64,000 nucleotides of DNA, from positions 21,711-85,710 of the forward strand of contig NZ_JAOPHT010000016.1 of NCBI RefSeq assembly GCF_025515305.1. Direction: 5' to 3'. The notes below the pieces were generated by a model. It searched no databases, was not told the origin of the DNA, and saw only the letters and a program-made list of their open reading frames with translations. The position numbers and the translations under genes are program-made. Shown piece by piece: positions 52,640 through 62,172 of this stretch (positions within the stretch are counted from its first letter, which is position 1; the number at the start of each line of letters is the position of its first letter). Origin of the DNA: Roseicyclus sediminis. GTDB taxonomy: Bacteria > Pseudomonadota > Alphaproteobacteria > Rhodobacterales > Rhodobacteraceae.

Positions 52640-54064
52640 ATGGAACCCATCACCTGGACCGGCAGCTTCGGGGCCTTCCTGAACCCGCTGATGCTCGCGG
52701 CCGTCGTCGTGTTCTTCGCCGGCGTCGTGGCCAACTTCGCCATGAACCTCGTCGGCCTTCGCGCCGGCGAGGTGCAGATCAACCCCGACCACACGCTGAC
52801 GATCAACCGCACGCCGGTCGACTACGCGCTGATGGCGATGAAATACTCCGTGCTGCTGTTCCTGGCCTGCTGGGCGCTTTTCGTCATCGGCGGCCTGACC
52901 CTTCCCGAGTACGAGCAGAAGGGCATCATCGGCGCCATGGGCCAGCGCTTCCTTCCGGTCTGGATCGCGCTGATCGTCATGTTCGCGCTCTCGATCCGCT
53001 TCAAGCGCAAGCTCGGCCTTTACGGCAAGCTCTTCGACAGCCCGATCGGCATGGTGGGCTTCGGCCTCGTGATGTTCTGGATGTTCTCGGCGATCTTCGC
53101 CGACCTGATTATCACCCACGGCCCCATCGACGTGATCAGCCAGATGCGCAACGAAGTACCGGGAAGCTTCCTGCCGAGCCCGGACGAGGGCGACTTTCCG
53201 CTCTACATCCTGGGCGGCGACAACCTCGGCCGCGACGTGTTCAGCCGGATGGTCATGGGGGCCCGCGAGGTGCTGAAGATCGCGCCGGCGGCGACGCTCT
53301 TCGCCTTCATGGTGGGGATCACGCTGGGCCTTCCGGCGGGATATTTCGGCGGGCGGCTCGACACGCTCCTGACCTTCATCGCGAACCTCGTCCTCGCCTT
53401 CCCGGTGATCCTCCTGTTCTACCTGCTGGTCACGCCAGAAATCGTGGCGGCGGGCATTCCCACGGCGATGGCGGCGGTCCTGTTCCTCTTTCCGATCATC
53501 TTCTTCGTGGTCCTGTGGAACTCGCGCTATCACATGCAGCCGCAGAAGCGCCTTCTCTACATCTCGATTTCCCTGGTGATCGGCTTCTGGCTCTATTCCG
53601 GCCTCGCGTTCAACGCCGATCCGCTTGGCATCATCTCGATGCCCGGGAACATCCTGATCGTCTTCGTCTCGGTGGTGTTCGTGAACTCGCCCACGGTGTT
53701 CCGGATCGTCCGGGGGATCGTGCTCGACATCAAGACGCGGGACTACGTGGCGGCGGGCCAGACCCGGGGCGAGGGCCCCTGGTACATCATGCTGTGGGAG
53801 ATCCTGCCGAACGCGCGCGGGCCCCTGATCGTCGATTTCTGCCTGAGGATCGGCTACACGACGATCCTTCTGGGAACCCTGGGCTTCTTCGGCCTCGGCG
53901 TCAGCCCCGAGAGCCCGGACTGGGGCTCGACGATCAACGAGGGCCGCAGGCTTCTCACGATCTACCCGCACCCGGCCCTGCCGCCCGCGCTGGCGCTGAT
54001 GAGCCTGGTGCTCGGCCTCAACCTCCTGGCCGACGGCCTGCGCGAAGAGAGCCTGAAGGACTGA
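52640..54064 (+). CDS. ABC importer permease, DppC/NikC type, enlarged
   Basis: This 474-residue partner permease is far longer than the usual 280-310. The family signature GGDNLGRDVFSRMVMGARE appears only near 193, so about 110 extra N-terminal residues with roughly three additional membrane helices precede the core. A further hydrophobic stretch is inserted around 290-345. The ATPase-contact loop TRGEGPWYIMLWEILPNARG is intact near 376. The stop overlaps the start of the next gene (TGATG). Function as importer channel is secure; the role of the extension is unknown. Confidence 0.86.
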   Translation: MEPITWTGSFGAFLNPLMLAAVVVFFAGVVANFAMNLVGLRAGEVQINPDHTLTINRTPVDYALMAMKYSVLLFLACWALFVIGGLTLPEYEQKGIIGAMGQRFLPVWIALIVMFALSIRFKRKLGLYGKLFDSPIGMVGFGLVMFWMFSAIFADLIITHGPIDVISQMRNEVPGSFLPSPDEGDFPLYILGGDNLGRDVFSRMVMGAREVLKIAPAATLFAFMVGITLGLPAGYFGGRLDTLLTFIANLVLAFPVILLFYLLVTPEIVAAGIPTAMAAVLFLFPIIFFVVLWNSRYHMQPQKRLLYISISLVIGFWLYSGLAFNADPLGIISMPGNILIVFVSVVFVNSPTVFRIVRGIVLDIKTRDYVAAGQTRGEGPWYIMLWEILPNARGPLIVDFCLRIGYTTILLGTLGFFGLGVSPESPDWGSTINEGRRLLTIYPHPALPPALALMSLVLGLNLLADGLREESLKD

Positions 54065-54540
54065 TGCCGGGACTTCGGACGGATAGGCGCACGGGGCGGA
54101 ACCTTCGCAAGAAGGTCTTGCCCCATGCCGCCGCCGCCCTTCTCGCGGTGGTGCCGACGACGCTTGCCGCGTCCCAGCCGATCTGGCAGCCCGCGCTCTA
54201 CTGCGCGGCCCTCGACGCTACCCGCGCGGGGCTCGGGGTGAACCACGCCGGGGACGCCGACCTTTCCTCGCGCGTCTACCTGCGGATCGCCGCCGAGGCG
54301 CTGCACTGCCCGCCCCCGGCCCAGCTCGACGCCATGCTCAGCACGGCGCGGATCGGCGTGGGCCACCGTCTCGAGCTCGCGGCGCAGTACGGTCTGGACG
54401 CCGGCGCCATGGCCCTCGCGCTCGCCTCCGAGAGCGAACTTGTCTGCGCGCTGCACTTCGACCCCGCACTTCTCGAGACGGCCCGCCTGGCCGAAGCCGC
54501 CTCACCGCCCGCGCCGCCGTGCGGCGGACACACCGACTAA
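54064..54540 (+). CDS. Unknown secreted four-cysteine protein within the ABC operon
   Basis: This 158-residue protein has a basic N-terminus and a hydrophobic signal (about 18-36, HAAAALLAVVPTTLAAS). The mature part is predominantly helical with cysteines at 47, 82, 128 and 153, enough for two disulfides in the periplasm. It ends PPCGGHTD. No known domain is recognised. The start overlaps the permease stop by one base and the fused ATPase gene begins 39 bp later, so it is surely part of the operon, an unusual position for a non-transporter gene. An accessory binding or assembly role is guesswork. Confidence 0.75.
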   Translation: MPGLRTDRRTGRNLRKKVLPHAAAALLAVVPTTLAASQPIWQPALYCAALDATRAGLGVNHAGDADLSSRVYLRIAAEALHCPPPAQLDAMLSTARIGVGHRLELAAQYGLDAGAMALALASESELVCALHFDPALLETARLAEAASPPAPPCGGHTD

Positions 54541-54579
54541 GGGACCGCGGCCCGGACCCGGGCCAATGGGAGACAGGAC

Positions 54580-56694
54580 ATGCTCGATCAAGCCCCAGAA
54601 ACGAACGCCGTCGTCCCCGAACGCTACGATGGCCCGATCCTCGAAATCGAGAACCTCTCGATCTCCTTCTTCACGCGCCTGCGCGAGATCCCCGCCGTCA
54701 TGGACTTCTCCACCAAGGTGATGCCGGGCGAAGCGATGGGCCTCGTGGGCGAGTCGGGCTGCGGCAAGTCCACCGTGGCGCTCGGCGTGATGCAGGACCT
54801 CGGCGTGAACGGGCGGATCGTCGGCGGGTCGATCAAGTTCAAGGGCCGCAACCTCAACGACATGTCCGCCGAGGAGCTGCGGAAAATCCGCGGCCGCGAG
54901 ATCGCGATGATCTACCAGGAGCCGATGGCCTCGCTGAACCCCGCGATGAAGATCGGCCGCCAGTTGATGGAAGTGCCGATGATCCACGAGGGCATCGGCG
55001 AGAAGGAAGCCTGGCAGCGCGCGCTCGAGGTCGTCAGCGACGTGCGCCTGCCCGACCCCGAGCGCATGCTGAGGAGCTATCCCCACCAGCTTTCGGGCGG
55101 CCAGCAGCAGCGCATCGTCATCGCGATGGCGCTGATGGCGAACCCCTCGCTTCTGATCCTGGACGAGCCGACGACCGCGCTCGACGTGACGGTCGAGGCC
55201 GCCGTGGTCGACCTCGTGAAGGACCTCGGCCGCAAGTACGGCACCTCGATGCTGTTCATCTCGCACAACCTCGGCCTCGTGCTGGAAACCTGCGACCGGC
55301 TTTGCGTGATGTATTCGGGCGAGGCGGTCGAGACGGGCTCGATCGAGGATGTCTTCGACAAGATGCAGCACCCCTACACCCAGGCGCTGTTCCGCTCGAT
55401 CCCGCTGCCGGGCGCCGACAAGAACGCGCGGCCCCTGAAGGCCATCCCGGGCAACTTCCCGCTGCCGCACGAGCGTCCCTCGGGCTGCAACTTCGGCCCA
55501 CGCTGCGACTATTTCGAGGCCGGCCGCTGCGACGCGCAGGACATCCCGATGTCGCGCGTCCCCGGCAACGACCGGCACGAGACACGGTGCCTCCGCTTCG
55601 AGGAGATCGACTGGAACGCGGCGGTGGAGGCCAGCCAGAGCACCGAGCGCACCGAAAAGGGCGACGTGGTTCTGCGCGTCGAAAACCTCAAGAAGTACTA
55701 CGAGGTCTCGGCCAACAAGATGTTCGGCGGCGGCGAGACCCGCGTCGTGAAGGCCAACGAGACCATCAGTTTCGAGGCCCGCGAAAGCGAGACGCTCGCC
55801 ATCGTGGGCGAATCCGGTTGCGGCAAGTCCACGCTGGCCAAGGTGCTGATGGGGCTGGAGACGGCCACGGACGGCCACGTCTTCCTCGACAACCTGGGGA
55901 TCGAGAACACGCCCATCGAGAACCGCGATACCGGCACCGTGTCGTCGATCCAGATGGTGTTCCAGAACCCCTTCGACACGCTCAATCCCTCGATGACGGT
56001 GGGCCGCCAGATCATCCGGGCGCTGGAAGTCTTCGGCATCGGCGAGAACGACGATGATCGGCGGAAGCGGATGCTGGAACTGCTCGACCTCGTGAAACTG
56101 CCCCGCGCCTTCGCCGAGCGCATGCCGCGCCAGCTCTCGGGCGGGCAGAAGCAGCGCGTTGGCATTGCGCGCGCCTTTGCGGGCGGCGCGCGGATCGTCG
56201 TGGCCGACGAGCCCGTGTCCGCGCTCGACGTCTCCGTGCAGGCGGCGGTCACCGACCTCCTGATGGAGATCCAGCGCAACGAGAAGACCACGCTTCTGTT
56301 CATCAGCCACGATCTTTCCATCGTGCGCTATCTCTCGGACCGGGTGATGGTCATGTATCTCGGCCACGTCGTCGAGATCGGCGAGACGAACCAGGTCTTC
56401 TCGCCGCCCTACCATCCCTATACCGAGGCGCTCCTGTCGGCCGTTCCCATCGCCGACACCTCGGTGAAGAAGCAGCACATCGTGCTGGAGGGCGACATCC
56501 CCTCGGCGATGAACCCGCCGCCTGGCTGCCCGTTCCAGACGCGGTGCCGCTGGAAAAAGGACGTTCCGGGCAACCTCTGCGAAACGGAGATCCCGCCGAT
56601 GCGGACGCTGGCCGAGGGGCACCAGATCAAGTGCCACCTCGCCGCGGACATCCTCGACCGGATGGAGCCCGTCATCACCATGGACGCCGACTAG
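54580..56694 (+). CDS. Fused double ABC ATPase (DppD/DppF or NikD/NikE type)
   Basis: The 704-residue protein carries two complete nucleotide-binding domains. The first has Walker A GESGCGKST near 60, signature LSGGQQQRIV near 171 and Walker B LLILDEPTTALD. The second has GESGCGKST near 410, LSGGQKQRVG near 522 and a VVADEPVSALD Walker B. Each is followed by the C-terminal oligopeptide-transporter segment with cysteines (GCNFGPRCDYF near 307 and GCPFQTRCRW near 650) that can bind an iron-sulfur cluster. All catalytic residues are present. It powers the importer encoded just upstream. Confidence 0.93.
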   Translation: MLDQAPETNAVVPERYDGPILEIENLSISFFTRLREIPAVMDFSTKVMPGEAMGLVGESGCGKSTVALGVMQDLGVNGRIVGGSIKFKGRNLNDMSAEELRKIRGREIAMIYQEPMASLNPAMKIGRQLMEVPMIHEGIGEKEAWQRALEVVSDVRLPDPERMLRSYPHQLSGGQQQRIVIAMALMANPSLLILDEPTTALDVTVEAAVVDLVKDLGRKYGTSMLFISHNLGLVLETCDRLCVMYSGEAVETGSIEDVFDKMQHPYTQALFRSIPLPGADKNARPLKAIPGNFPLPHERPSGCNFGPRCDYFEAGRCDAQDIPMSRVPGNDRHETRCLRFEEIDWNAAVEASQSTERTEKGDVVLRVENLKKYYEVSANKMFGGGETRVVKANETISFEARESETLAIVGESGCGKSTLAKVLMGLETATDGHVFLDNLGIENTPIENRDTGTVSSIQMVFQNPFDTLNPSMTVGRQIIRALEVFGIGENDDDRRKRMLELLDLVKLPRAFAERMPRQLSGGQKQRVGIARAFAGGARIVVADEPVSALDVSVQAAVTDLLMEIQRNEKTTLLFISHDLSIVRYLSDRVMVMYLGHVVEIGETNQVFSPPYHPYTEALLSAVPIADTSVKKQHIVLEGDIPSAMNPPPGCPFQTRCRWKKDVPGNLCETEIPPMRTLAEGHQIKCHLAADILDRMEPVITMDAD

Positions 56695-56760
56695 GGCCGG
56701 GCGATCACCCCCTTCCCGGCGCATCGTGCCGAGGCTAGCGTTGCGGGCGGAGACAGGCCC

Positions 56761-59034
56761 ATGACGCACGCCCCGCCCTTGCCGGACCTTGCTATCCGCA
56801 TCCGCGGACAGGTGCAGGGCGTGGGCTTTCGCCCCTTCGTCTGGCAGCTGGCGCAGGCGCACGGGGTCACGGGCTCGGTGCTCAACGACCCCGAGGGCGT
56901 CCTGATCCACGCGCGCGGTGCCACAGCGGCGTTTCTGGACGACCTCCGGGCAAAAGCCCCGCCGCTCGCCCGCGTCGATGGCGTGGAAACCGCGCCTTTC
57001 GCCTTTCCCGTGCCGCCGCAAGGCTTCCTGATCGCCGCCTCGACGGGGGTCGGGGCACGCACGCGCGTCACGCCCGACGCCGCCGCCTGCCCCGACTGCC
57101 TTGCCGAGATCCGCGATCCCGCCGACCGCCGATATGGCTATCCCTTCGCCAACTGCACCCATTGCGGGCCGCGCCTGTCGATCCTCGACCGGCTGCCCTA
57201 CGACCGCGCGCAGACTTCGATGGCGGCGTTCGAGATGTGCCCCGCCTGCCGTGCGGAATACGAGGATCCGGGTGACCGAAGGTTTCACGCGCAGCCCGTG
57301 GCCTGCCCCGCCTGCGGTCCGCGCGCCTGGGTGGAAGCGGGGGGCGTGGCGCTCGACACCGACCCGCTGGCGGAGGCCGCGCGGCGACTTGCCGATGGCC
57401 AGATCCTAGCCATCAAGGGGATCGGGGGCTTCCACCTCGCCTGCGACGCGACGAACGCCGGGGCGATCGGCCGGCTCAGGGAGCGCAAGAGGCGCCCGGC
57501 GAAACCCCTGGCCCTCATGGCGCCGCTGCATATCCTGCGCCGTCACGCGGCGCCGGACGAAGCCGAGCTTGCCCGCCTGACCGACGCGGCCGCGCCGATC
57601 GTTCTTCTCCCGAGATCCGGCGCGCGGCTTCCCGATGGCCTGGCTCCCGGCCAGCCGACGCTGGGCTGGATGCTGCCCTACACGCCGCTGCACCACCTGA
57701 TCTTCGACCGCCTCGATGTCCCGCTCGTCATGACCTCCGGCAACCTCTCGGGCGAGCCGCAGGTGATCGGCAACGACGAGGCGCGCGCAAAGCTCCTGCG
57801 TTTCGCCGATGCGCTCGTGCTCCACGACCGCGACATCCGCCGCCGCCTCGACGACAGCGTCGAGCGCGTGACGCCCCATGGCCCGATGGTCCTGCGCCGG
57901 GGGCGCGGGCGGGTGCCGGGCACCCTCCCCCTGCCCCCCGGGTTCGAGGCGGCGCCGGATACCCTTGCCACGGGCGGCGACCTGAAGGGCGCGATCTGCC
58001 TGGCGAAGACGGGTCAGGCGCTTCTGTCGCATCACCTCGGAGATCTCGACGACGCGCTGAGTTTCGCCGAGGCGCGCAAGGCCGTGGCCGACTACCGCGA
58101 CCTTTTCGATCATGCGCCCACCCTGATCGCGGCGGACCTGCACAAGGGATACCGCGCCACCGGGCTCGCGCGCGGTGTCGCGGAGGAATTGGACCTGCCC
58201 CTCGTGGCGGTGCAGCACCACCACGCACACCTCGCCGCCTGCCTCGGCGAACACCTCTGGCCGCGTGACGGGGGACCGGTGGCGGGGATCATCCTGGACG
58301 GGCTCGGCCTTGGGGCGGACGGCACGATCTGGGGCGGCGAAGTGCTGATCGGCGACTATGAACGGGTCAGCCGGCGCGCATGGCTGAAGCCGGTGCCCCT
58401 GATCGGCGGCGACGCGGCGGGCCGGATGCCGTGGCGGAACCTGCTTGCGCGGCTCGACGACGCGGGGCGCGCGGACGAGGCGGAGGCGCGGCTCGCCGGC
58501 AAGCCGCTTGCCACGCTCCGCAAAGCCGCGGCACTGGGCACCAACGCGCCGCTCTCCTCCTCCGCCGGGCGGCTCTTCGACGCCTATGCCGCCTTCCTCG
58601 GGATCGCGCCGGAGGTCCTGAGCTTCGAGGGCGAGGCAGCGATGGCGCTCGAGGCGCTGGCGCTGACGGGGAGCACGCGGCATCCCGTCGCCCTGCCCGT
58701 CGATGACGGCGTCATCGACCCGGCACCGCTCTTCGATCCCGAAACCCTGCAGTCCGCCGATCCGGCCTGCCTGGCGCATGGGTTCCATGCCGCCCTCGCC
58801 CGGGCCTTCGCGGACGTCGCACGCCGCGCGGTGGGGTCGGGCGACGCACGTGCCGTGGTCCTTTCCGGGGGCTGTTTCCAGAACGCGCTTCTGCTCGACC
58901 TGACGATCGCGGCGCTCGCCGGAATCCCCGTCCTGCACCACCGCGAGACGCCTGCGAACGACGGCGGCCTCGCGCTCGGGCAGGCGCTGGTGGCGATGGC
59001 ACAGGCCGAGGCACGGGCGATGGCGGGGCGGTAA
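56761..59034 (+). CDS. hypF: Carbamoyltransferase HypF, hydrogenase maturation
   Basis: The 757-residue protein converts carbamoyl phosphate, via HypE, into the cyanide ligands of the [NiFe] active site. The domain order is visible. An acylphosphatase comes first (about 10-95, with QGVGFRPFVWQLA). Two zinc-finger motifs follow (CPDC...CTHC near 110-135 and CPAC...CPAC near 160-185), then a YrdC-like domain (about 200-390, KGIGGFHLACDA). The C-terminal Kae1-like domain (about 400-757) has HHHAHLAACL and VLSGGCFQN. All domains are full length. It begins 66 bp after the ATPase gene and is followed by the hupS promoter. Confidence 0.96.
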   Translation: MTHAPPLPDLAIRIRGQVQGVGFRPFVWQLAQAHGVTGSVLNDPEGVLIHARGATAAFLDDLRAKAPPLARVDGVETAPFAFPVPPQGFLIAASTGVGARTRVTPDAAACPDCLAEIRDPADRRYGYPFANCTHCGPRLSILDRLPYDRAQTSMAAFEMCPACRAEYEDPGDRRFHAQPVACPACGPRAWVEAGGVALDTDPLAEAARRLADGQILAIKGIGGFHLACDATNAGAIGRLRERKRRPAKPLALMAPLHILRRHAAPDEAELARLTDAAAPIVLLPRSGARLPDGLAPGQPTLGWMLPYTPLHHLIFDRLDVPLVMTSGNLSGEPQVIGNDEARAKLLRFADALVLHDRDIRRRLDDSVERVTPHGPMVLRRGRGRVPGTLPLPPGFEAAPDTLATGGDLKGAICLAKTGQALLSHHLGDLDDALSFAEARKAVADYRDLFDHAPTLIAADLHKGYRATGLARGVAEELDLPLVAVQHHHAHLAACLGEHLWPRDGGPVAGIILDGLGLGADGTIWGGEVLIGDYERVSRRAWLKPVPLIGGDAAGRMPWRNLLARLDDAGRADEAEARLAGKPLATLRKAAALGTNAPLSSSAGRLFDAYAAFLGIAPEVLSFEGEAAMALEALALTGSTRHPVALPVDDGVIDPAPLFDPETLQSADPACLAHGFHAALARAFADVARRAVGSGDARAVVLSGGCFQNALLLDLTIAALAGIPVLHHRETPANDGGLALGQALVAMAQAEARAMAGR

Positions 59035-59083
59035 CCGGCTTTCCAACTTGGTTGAAATCCGGTCGCGCCCTCACCGGACGCGC

Positions 59084-59103
59084 AATTTGATCCAGATCAA
59101 ATT
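59084..59103 (+). promoter_or_regulatory. FNR/FnrL box upstream of hupS
   Basis: TTGAT-CCAG-ATCAA (59087-59100) is a perfect FNR consensus, and the flanks extend the symmetry to AATTTGAT...ATCAAATT. A -10-like TATGCT at 59127-59132 would place transcription start near 59139, roughly 45 bp from the box centre, compatible with class II activation. Confidence 0.85.
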
Positions 59104-59268
59104 GACAAATAAACGACTGAAATCGTTATGCTAAATTGTCGCACTTTGGGCGCGACCCTGCCCCTAGGACACGCAGGGGTTGTGCGTCACTCCTTTTCCA
59201 TCACGCAAGCCGCGCGCCAGCGAGACAGGGACCTCCGGTGCGCCTTCATTGGCAGGGAGGGCCGATCT

Positions 59269-60360
59269 TTGCCCCAGCTCGAGACCTTCTACGACGTCAT
59301 GCGCCGCCAGGGGATCACCCGGCGGAGCTTCATGAAGTACTGCACGCTGACCGCCTCCGCGCTCGGGCTCGGCCCCGCCTTCGTGCCACAGATCGCCCAT
59401 GCGATGGAGACACGCCCCCGGACGCCGGTGATCTGGCTCCACGGTCTCGAATGCACCTGCTGCTCGGAAAGCTTCATCCGCTCGGCCCATCCGCTGGTGA
59501 AGGACGTGGTCCTGTCGATGATCTCGCTCGACTACGACGACACGCTCATGGCCGCGGCCGGTCACCAGGCCGAGCAGGCGATGGAGGACGTGATCCGCGA
59601 GTATCACGGCAACTACATCCTCGCCGTCGAGGGCAATCCGCCGCTGAACGAGGACGGGATGTTCTGCATCACGGGCGGCCGGCCCTTCGTCGAGAAGCTG
59701 CGCCATGCCGCCGAGGGTGCGCAGGCGATCATAAGCTGGGGCGCGTGCGCCTCCTACGGCTGCGTGCAGGCGGCGCACCCGAACCCGACGCGGGCGACGC
59801 CCGTGCACGAGGTCATCACCGACAAGCCGATCATCCGCGTGCCCGGATGCCCGCCCATCGCCGAGGTCATGACCGGCGTCATCACCTACATGCTGACGTT
59901 TCAGCGCCTGCCCGAGCTCGACCGCCAGGGCCGGCCGGCGATGTTCTACGGCCAGCGCATCCACGACAAGTGCTACCGCCGCGCCCATTTCGACGCGGGC
60001 CAGTTCGTCGAGGCCTGGGACGACGAGAACGCGCGCCGCGGCTACTGCCTCTACAAGATGGGCTGCCGGGGGCCGACCACCTACAACGCCTGCTCGACCA
60101 TCGGCTGGAACGAGGGCGTGTCCTTCCCCATCCAGTCCGGCCACGGCTGCATCGGTTGCTCCGAGGACGGGTTCTGGGACCAGGGCAGCTTCTACGAGCG
60201 CGTGACCGACCTCACCCAGTTCGGCGTCGAGGCCAATGCCGGCGAGGTCGGCATGGCGGCGGCGGGGCTCGTCGGCGGGGGCGTCGCGCTCCATGCCGCG
60301 GTCAGCGCCCTCAAATCGGCACAGGTCAAGCGGCAGGAAGCCGCCAGCGAGGAGGCGTAA
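59269..60360 (+). CDS. hupS: Uptake [NiFe]-hydrogenase small subunit
   Basis: The 363-residue iron-sulfur subunit passes electrons from the active site to the cytochrome. It has a twin-arginine leader (TRRSFMK at 17-23) of about 45 residues ending IAHA. Cysteines at 62, 64, 65, 160, 165 and 194 match, with a constant offset of 45, the six proximal-cluster cysteines (17, 19, 20, 115, 120, 149) of oxygen-tolerant hydrogenases. A second cluster set appears at HDKCYRR through [13 protein letters not shown]. The start is TTG 59269, behind a GGGAGG site. hupL begins 3 bp after the stop. Confidence 0.93.
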   Translation: MPQLETFYDVMRRQGITRRSFMKYCTLTASALGLGPAFVPQIAHAMETRPRTPVIWLHGLECTCCSESFIRSAHPLVKDVVLSMISLDYDDTLMAAAGHQAEQAMEDVIREYHGNYILAVEGNPPLNEDGMFCITGGRPFVEKLRHAAEGAQAIISWGACASYGCVQAAHPNPTRATPVHEVITDKPIIRVPGCPPIAEVMTGVITYMLTFQRLPELDRQGRPAMFYGQRIHDKCYRRAHFDAGQFVEAWDDENARRGYCLYKMGCRGPTTYNACSTIGWNEGVSFPIQSGHGCIGCSEDGFWDQGSFYERVTDLTQFGVEANAGEVGMAAAGLVGGGVALHAAVSALKSAQVKRQEAASEEA

Positions 60361-60363
60361 CCC

Positions 60364-62157
60364 ATGGTCGTCCAAACCCCCAACGGCTTCTCGCTCGACA
60401 CCGCGGGCCAGCGCATCGTCGTCGATCCGGTCACGCGGATCGAAGGGCACATGCGCTGCGAGGTGAACGTCGACGAGGACAACGTCATCCGCAACGCGGT
60501 CTCCACCGGGACCATGTGGCGCGGGCTGGAAGTGATCCTGCGCGGCCGCGACCCGCGCGACGCCTGGGCCTTCACCGAACGGATCTGCGGCGTGTGCACG
60601 GGCACCCATGCCCTGACGAGCGTGCGGGCGGTCGAGGACGCGCTGGGGATCACCATCCCCGACAACGCCAACTCGATCCGCAACATCATGCAGCTGAACC
60701 TGCAGGTGCATGACCATATTGTGCACTTCTACCACCTGCACGCGCTCGACTGGGTGAACCCGGTCAACGCGCTCCGCGCCGATCCGCGGGCGACCTCCGA
60801 GTTGCAGCAGGCGGTGGGTCCGAACCATCCCATGTCCTCGCCCGGCTACTTCCGGGACGTGCAGAACCGGCTCCGCTCCTTCGTGGAGTCCGGTCAGCTG
60901 GGCCTGTTCCGCAACGGATACTGGGACAACCCGGCCTATCTCCTGCCGCCCGAGGCGGACCTGATGGCGGTGACCCACTACCTCGAGGCGCTGGACCTGC
61001 AGAAGGAGATCGTGAAGGTCCACACGATCTTCGGCGGCAAGAACCCGCACCCCAACTGGCTGGTGGGCGGCGTGCCCTGCCCGATCAACGTCCATTCCAC
61101 GGGCGCGGTCGGCGCGATCAACATGGAGCGCCTGAACCAGGTCTCCACGATCCTGAACCTCTGCGACGAGTTCGTGCGCAACGTCTACATCCCCGATGTC
61201 GTCGCCATCGGCGGCTTCTACCGCAACTGGCTGCATGGCGGGGGGCTCTCGTCCCAGGCGGTGCTGAGCTACGGGGACATCCCGGAGCACGCCAACAACT
61301 TCGACGCCGAGCAGCTTCACCTGCCGCGCGGCGCGATCATCAACGGGGACCTGTCCACCGTCCACGAGGTCGACATCCGCGACCCCGAGCAGGTGCAGGA
61401 ATTCGTCGATCATTCCTGGTACGACTACGGCGAACCGGGCGTGGGCAAGCATCCCTGGGACGGCGTCACGCAGGCGCGCTTCGAGCTTGGCCCCAACACG
61501 GTCGGCGAGCGGACGCATATCCGCGAGATCGACGAGGCGGCGAAGTACTCGTGGATCAAGGCGCCGCGCTGGCGCGGCCACGCGATGGAGGTGGGCCCAT
61601 TGGCCCGCTACATCGTCGGCTACGCAAGCGGGCACGAGCAGATCACCGACCAGGTCACGGGCCTTCTGCGCACGATGGACCTGCCGGTGGAGGCGCTGTT
61701 CTCGACGCTCGGCCGCACGGCGGCCCGCGCGCTCGAGGCACAGTACTGTGCCGACCTGCAGCGGCACTTCTTCGACAAGCTCATCGCCAACATCCGCAAC
61801 GGCGACGAGTCGACCGCCAACATCGAGCGCTGGGAGCCCGAGACCTGGCCCACCTCCACCCGCGGGGTCGGCTTCACCGAGGCGCCGCGCGGCGCGCTCG
61901 GCCACTGGGTCACGATCGAGAGCGGCCGGATCGAGAACTACCAGTGCGTGGTTCCCACGACCTGGAACGGCAGCCCCCGCGACAGCGCCGGCAATATCGG
62001 GGCCTTCGAGGCGAGCCTTCTGGGCACGCCGATGGAACGCCCCGAGGAACCGGTCGAGATCCTGCGCACGCTGCACAGCTTCGACCCCTGCCTTGCCTGT
62101 TCCACCCATGTGATGTCGCCCGACGGCCATGAACTGACGACCGTCAAGGTCCGCTGA
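60364..62157 (+). CDS. hupL: Uptake [NiFe]-hydrogenase large subunit
   Basis: The 597-residue catalytic subunit oxidises H2 at the nickel-iron centre in the periplasm, exported with HupS through its Tat signal. Nickel ligands are in ERICGVC (Cys75, Cys78) and DPCLACSTH (Cys576, Cys579); an extra histidine-rich region ([15 protein letters not shown]) follows the first pair. The sequence ends [15 protein letters not shown]; HupD protease should remove these 15 residues after His582 once the metal is inserted. Length is usual. Confidence 0.97.
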   Translation: MVVQTPNGFSLDTAGQRIVVDPVTRIEGHMRCEVNVDEDNVIRNAVSTGTMWRGLEVILRGRDPRDAWAFTERICGVCTGTHALTSVRAVEDALGITIPDNANSIRNIMQLNLQVHDHIVHFYHLHALDWVNPVNALRADPRATSELQQAVGPNHPMSSPGYFRDVQNRLRSFVESGQLGLFRNGYWDNPAYLLPPEADLMAVTHYLEALDLQKEIVKVHTIFGGKNPHPNWLVGGVPCPINVHSTGAVGAINMERLNQVSTILNLCDEFVRNVYIPDVVAIGGFYRNWLHGGGLSSQAVLSYGDIPEHANNFDAEQLHLPRGAIINGDLSTVHEVDIRDPEQVQEFVDHSWYDYGEPGVGKHPWDGVTQARFELGPNTVGERTHIREIDEAAKYSWIKAPRWRGHAMEVGPLARYIVGYASGHEQITDQVTGLLRTMDLPVEALFSTLGRTAARALEAQYCADLQRHFFDKLIANIRNGDESTANIERWEPETWPTSTRGVGFTEAPRGALGHWVTIESGRIENYQCVVPTTWNGSPRDSAGNIGAFEASLLGTPMERPEEPVEILRTLHSFDPCLACSTHVMSPDGHELTTVKVR

Positions 62158-62172
62158 GAAGGAGTGCCACCG

